From NCBI GenBank assembly GCA_023231425.1, contig JALNVI010000028.1:1-31899 (forward strand): a stretch of 31,899 nucleotides of DNA, written 5' to 3'. Shown piece after piece: positions 28,326-31,899 of this stretch. Source of the DNA: Desulforhopalus sp. (GTDB taxonomy: Bacteria > Desulfobacterota > Desulfobulbia > Desulfobulbales > Desulfocapsaceae). Under the pieces are notes generated by a model. The model worked only from the letters and a program-made list of their open reading frames with translations, searched no databases and was not told the origin of the DNA. Position numbers and translations under genes: made by a program. Within the stretch, counting starts at the first letter, position 1, and the number at the start of each line of letters is the position of its first letter.

Positions 28326-31300
28326 GCGACAACTCTGTGCCAGAGGGGCGCGGCCCAATCTTCTGGATGGTTCATAACCGGGTCACACCCAACCTGTTGA
28401 TGATCTTTTTATTACTGGGTGGTCTGTTTATGACCTCCCGCATCAAGCAGGAGGTCTTTCCCGCGTACGACCTGGACATGGTAACGGTGAGTGTTGACTA
28501 CTCCGGAGCCAGCCCCGAGGAGGTCGAGCAGGGGATTATTCTCGCTGTGGAAGAGGCCATCCGTGCCATCGTCGGGGTTAAAGATCTGACGGCCACCGCT
28601 GCCGAGGGTAACGGAACGGTGACTGCCGAGCTGGAGGAAGGAGTGGACCAGCAGAAAATTTACCAGGAGATCAAACAGGAGATCGACCGAATCACCACGT
28701 TTCCTGAAGATGCTGATGAGCCTGAGGTCTCTCTTGCCACCCACCTTCGGGAGGTGATTGCCCTCAACCTCTACGGTGATGTGTCGGAAATGGCCCTGCG
28801 CGAGACAGCTGATACTGTGCGCGATCGCTTACTGCAGAGTCCTGACATCACCCAGGTCGAACTGCACGGGGTTCGGGACTATGAAATACAGGTCGAAGTG
28901 CCCCAGAATCGGCTGCGGGCCTACGGTCTGACCCTGGAGGAGGTCTCCCAGGCTATTGACAATGCCTCTGTCGAGATTCCCGGTGGTTCGGTGGATACGG
29001 CCAGCGGGGATATCCTGCTGCGGATAAAAGATCGCCGTGACTGGGCGAGTGAGTTCGCCCGGATTCCGGTTGTGACAACGGCAGATGGGAGCGTGGTGTA
29101 TCTGGAAGACATTGCAACGGTGCGTGAGGGTTTTAAGGACAGCGACCAGTCTGCTGTTTACAATGGGAGCCGTTGCATCAATATCGACATTTATCGGGTC
29201 GGCGCCCAGACCCCAATCGGGGTCGCCGGGGCCGTGCGCACGACTATGGGTGAAATCGAACGGGATCTGCCCGCCAGCATCCACTGGGCCATAAGCCGCG
29301 ACCAGGCCGAAGTTTACCAGCAGCGTCTGGAACTGTTGCTGAAAAACGCCTTCATGGGATTGTTGCTGGTATTAGTCCTTCTCGGGTTGTTTCTGGAATT
29401 CAGGCTGGCCTTCTGGGTCACCATGGGGATTCCCACCGCCTTTCTCGGCAGCCTGCTTTTTCTGCCGGTTATGGGGGTGTCCATTAACATGATCTCCTTA
29501 TTCGCCTTTATCGTGGCTCTCGGGATCGTGGTCGATGACGCCATCGTTGCTGGCGAAAATATCTACGAGTACCAGCAGCAGGGCATGGAGTTTGCCCGGG
29601 CTGCAGTCCTTGGTGCCCGGGATGTAGCCATGCCCATCGCGTTTTCCATCTTGACGAATGTGGTGGCTTTTTTGCCCCTCTGCTTTATTCCCGGGACCAT
29701 GGGAAAAATATGGAAGGTTGTTCCCCTCGTGGTTATCACGGTTTTTCTTATCTCCTGGGCTGAATCCCTGCTGATCCTGCCGGGCCATCTGGCACATCTC
29801 AAGCGTCGCCGGGCTGGCTCTCCTTCCCGACTGCAACGCTGGCAGCAGGCCTTTACAGGGAGGGTGACTCAATTCATCAACGAGGTTTATGGCCCCTTTT
29901 TGAATCTGTGCATCCATTGGCGGGGCCTGACTGTGGCCTTCTGTCTGACCGTGCTGGTGGTCGTGCTCAGCTACGCTCTCAGTGGGCGCATGGGCATAAT
30001 CCTCATGCCCCGGGTCGAGTCGGACCATGCCGATGTAACTGCCGTTCTCCCCGTGGGCAGTCCCATGAAAAAAGTTGAGGCTGTTCAGCAGAAGCTCGCT
30101 GCGGCGATGACAGCAGTGGCCGCTGAAAATGGGGGGGACCAGCTGCTTGAGGGGATTTACTCGAGGATTGAGGAGAACCAGGTGAAAGTAAACGCCTACC
30201 TGACCGATGTCGGGGTGCGTCCGCTGAACACCGGCGAAGTGACCCGGTTGTGGCGGGAAAAACTCGGTCCGCTGGTTGGCCTGGAATCTTTGCGCTTTGA
30301 GTCGGACGGGGGCGGGCCCGGCTCGGGGGCAGACTTGACTGTTGAGCTTTCCCATTCCGATATCAATGTGCTTGACCAGGCCAGTGCGGCCCTGGCCGAA
30401 GGTCTGGCCGGGTTTCCCAACGTCAAGGATATTGACGATGGCTACACTCCGGGAAAACAGCAGCTGGATTTCTCCATCAGGCTTGCAGGGCAGAGCCTGG
30501 GGCTGACATCTGCCGAGGTGGCCCGGCAGGTACGCAACGCCTTCTCCGGTGCCGAGGCCCTCAGTCAGCAGCGGGGCCCAAACGAGGTGACCGTCCGCGT
30601 GCGGCTGCCCGAAAATGAGCGCACCAGCGAATACAATGTGGAGCATTTGATGATCCACACCCCGGCGGGACTCTTTGTGCCGCTGGCCGAGATCGCTACG
30701 GTTGAACGGGGCCGGGCCTACACCAGCATAAGTCGCCGGGACGCCCGGCGCACGGTGACGGTGAGTGCCAGTGTGGAACCCATGGGCGAAACCAGCCAGG
30801 TTCAGGCCGCCCTCAACAGTACTCTCCTGCCTCAACTGGCCCGCACGTTCCCCGGTCTGTCCTATGGCTACGAGGGGCGGCAGGCCGACATGAAAGAGAG
30901 CATGCAGAGCCTGATCGGCGGATTTGTCCTGTCCATGCTGGCCATCTACTTTCTGCTGGCGATTCCCTTTCGCAGTTACAGCCAGCCCCTGATCGTCATG
31001 ATTGCCATTCCCTTCGGCATTGTCGGGGCAATACTCGGGCATCTGCTGATGGGGTACAACTTAAGCCTGATGAGTATGATGGGAATCGTCGCCCTGGCCG
31101 GGGTGGTGGTCAACGACTCGCTGGTGCTCATTGATTATGCCAACCGGCAGCGAAGTGACGGCGCGGGGGCTGTGGAGGCGATCCGCCTTGCCGGTCTGCG
31201 TCGTTTCCGGCCCATTATCCTGACAACCCTGACCACCTTCGGAGGGCTGGCTCCGATGATTTTTGAACACTCCCGCCAGGCCAGGTTCATGATTCCCATG

Positions 31301-31450
31301 GCTCTGTCCCTGGGGTTCGGTATCCTTTTTGCCACGGTGATCACCCTGATTCTGGTCCCGTGTCTGTACCTGCTCGGCGAAGACTTTCATCAATGGATGC
31401 GGTCTGAAAAATTGCCGGAGACAACGCCTGATACCAGGGCAAATGAGTAA
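28322..31450 (+). CDS. RND-family efflux transporter (AcrB-like)
   Basis: A 1042-residue inner-membrane proton-driven transporter, the usual length for the HAE-type RND family. The first transmembrane helix is near NLLMIFLLLGGLFMTSRI, followed by a large periplasmic loop, then helices around 340-560 with the proton-relay pair Asp405/Asp406 in GIVVDDAIVAGENI, and FLPLCFIPGTMGKIWK. A second loop and C-terminal helices follow (MAIYFLLAIPFRSYSQPL, MSMMGIVALAGVVVNDSLVLIDYANR, RFRPIILTTLTTFGGLAPM). The start ATG 28322 overlaps the adaptor stop; the longer frame from 28106 lies within the adaptor gene. Drug, bile-salt or lipid-like substrates are all possible. No local regulator gene is seen. Confidence 0.92.
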   Translation: MSDNSVPEGRGPIFWMVHNRVTPNLLMIFLLLGGLFMTSRIKQEVFPAYDLDMVTVSVDYSGASPEEVEQGIILAVEEAIRAIVGVKDLTATAAEGNGTVTAELEEGVDQQKIYQEIKQEIDRITTFPEDADEPEVSLATHLREVIALNLYGDVSEMALRETADTVRDRLLQSPDITQVELHGVRDYEIQVEVPQNRLRAYGLTLEEVSQAIDNASVEIPGGSVDTASGDILLRIKDRRDWASEFARIPVVTTADGSVVYLEDIATVREGFKDSDQSAVYNGSRCINIDIYRVGAQTPIGVAGAVRTTMGEIERDLPASIHWAISRDQAEVYQQRLELLLKNAFMGLLLVLVLLGLFLEFRLAFWVTMGIPTAFLGSLLFLPVMGVSINMISLFAFIVALGIVVDDAIVAGENIYEYQQQGMEFARAAVLGARDVAMPIAFSILTNVVAFLPLCFIPGTMGKIWKVVPLVVITVFLISWAESLLILPGHLAHLKRRRAGSPSRLQRWQQAFTGRVTQFINEVYGPFLNLCIHWRGLTVAFCLTVLVVVLSYALSGRMGIILMPRVESDHADVTAVLPVGSPMKKVEAVQQKLAAAMTAVAAENGGDQLLEGIYSRIEENQVKVNAYLTDVGVRPLNTGEVTRLWREKLGPLVGLESLRFESDGGGPGSGADLTVELSHSDINVLDQASAALAEGLAGFPNVKDIDDGYTPGKQQLDFSIRLAGQSLGLTSAEVARQVRNAFSGAEALSQQRGPNEVTVRVRLPENERTSEYNVEHLMIHTPAGLFVPLAEIATVERGRAYTSISRRDARRTVTVSASVEPMGETSQVQAALNSTLLPQLARTFPGLSYGYEGRQADMKESMQSLIGGFVLSMLAIYFLLAIPFRSYSQPLIVMIAIPFGIVGAILGHLLMGYNLSLMSMMGIVALAGVVVNDSLVLIDYANRQRSDGAGAVEAIRLAGLRRFRPIILTTLTTFGGLAPMIFEHSRQARFMIPMALSLGFGILFATVITLILVPCLYLLGEDFHQWMRSEKLPETTPDTRANE

Positions 31451-31457
31451 AAAGAGA

Positions 31458-31500
31458 TTTTCCCCAAACGGTGAGGGTATCACCGTTTGGGGAAAATTTG
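31458..31500 (+). terminator. Long perfect hairpin after the RND operon
   Basis: TTTTCCCCAAACGGTGA (31458-31474) and TCACCGTTTGGGGAAAA (31480-31496) pair perfectly over 17 bases around GGGTA, starting eight bases after the stop codon. Only TTT follows, so termination strength is uncertain, but the position fits the end of the efflux operon. Confidence 0.7.
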
Positions 31501-31750
31501 CAGGGCAGTAGTTCCCGCAATGTCTGGTCTCTACGATGACGGCAATCGTAACGGGAATAGCAATGGGAAGAGTAACCGTTGCCGTAATAATAAAATTTCC
31601 AGAACAACCGAAAATCCCTTCCCTTATTCAAGGTCCCCAGACGTTTAAAAGTGCTGCTGTTTCTGGTCGTTGGAGTGATCCTGTTTCATTAAATTTCCAA
31701 AATGGTGAAGTGCATTGGTGTTGTGTCCCCTGAATATTTAAACAGGAAAA

Positions 31751-31899
31751 ATGATGTCTTCACTCGTGAAATTTTCCGGCTTCATGAAGCCGTATTGGAA
31801 AGTGGCCATGCTGGGCCCCATTCTGATGGCTTTGGAAGTTGCCATGGATCTGTTTCAGCCAAGGCTTATGCAGCATATTGTTGATGTGGGCATTGTTCA
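31751..31899 (+). CDS. ABC exporter (MdlB/MsbA-like), N-terminal fragment cut by window edge
   Basis: The last 149 bases encode MMSSLVKFSGFMKPYWKVAM, LGPILMALEVAMDLFQPRLM, QHIVDVGIV. This is the start of the first transmembrane helix pair of a type-I ABC exporter half-transporter, where 'YKPYW...LEVxxDLxQPxLM..IVD.GI' is characteristic. AGGA lies just before the tandem ATG codons; ATG 31754 has the better spacing. The rest, including the ATPase, lies beyond the window. The 250 bases between it and the RND operon hold no gene I can support. Confidence 0.8.
   Translation, partial: MMSSLVKFSGFMKPYWKVAMLGPILMALEVAMDLFQPRLMQHIVDVGIV

Noticed and set aside
29498..31042. 514-codon minus-strand frame
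   Set aside because: It lies opposite the RND transporter and its composition (His, Gln, Gly rich) is typical of an antisense shadow in GC-rich coding DNA.
31622..31638. TTATTCAAGGTCCCC as another family-1 copy
   Set aside because: Only the terminal bases match; neither the internal blocks nor a second end are present, so it is at most a remnant. The same holds for about 25034-25047.

Overview
The window most likely comes from an anaerobic or microaerotolerant Gram-negative bacterium, probably a deltaproteobacterial (Desulfobacterota-type) lineage from a saline habitat. This is inferred from gene content: a class I hybrid cluster protein, two flavodiiron proteins, MEDS and PAS hybrid kinases, a PAS protein with a Cys-rich tail, a tripartite RND pump (so an outer membrane is present), and sucrose synthesis beside a glycine-betaine importer. 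No rRNA or tRNA was seen, so the taxonomy stays tentative.

Layout. (1) 1-8643, minus strand: a signalling cluster of a MEDS-PAS-histidine kinase-receiver hybrid (6391-8643), a small PAS/Cys protein (5677-6249), a CheB-CheR-PAS fusion split by a one-base frameshift (2543-5568), and a PAS-histidine kinase-receiver hybrid (491-2212). None carries a DNA-binding output domain. (2) 8644-9381: mobile-element-like repeats and a strong minus-strand terminator, possibly ending a small RNA. (3) 9382-10623: a flavodiiron protein. (4) 10896-16326, minus strand: sucrose metabolism, with sps and spp overlapping by 8 nt and then amylosucrase. (5) 16818-20550, plus strand: a MarR regulator followed by a complete proV-proW-proX type betaine ABC importer, with a near-consensus promoter in front and a textbook terminator behind. 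Regions 4 and 5 diverge from one intergenic region and look like one osmoadaptation island. (6) 20626-21252: eroded palindromic repeats without genes. (7) 21253-24212, minus strand: a second flavodiiron gene followed by hcp, a nitrosative/oxidative stress pair. (8) 24213-25412: about 1.2 kb of repeats with no convincing gene. (9) 25534-31450, plus strand: an outer membrane factor, a membrane fusion protein and an RND transporter, then a long hairpin. (10) 31751-end: the start of an ABC exporter cut by the window edge.

Two families of short repeats with terminal inverted repeats are scattered between these genes. Family 1 has ends reading GGGTACCTTGAATAATC and has at least five full or partial copies. 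Family 2 has ends reading TAACTTCTCAAAAA, a pyrimidine-rich body, and about six copies. Copies sit exactly at gene boundaries: some form the 5' leader of a gene, and two begin at the stop codon of the preceding gene. They are the least explained structure in the window.
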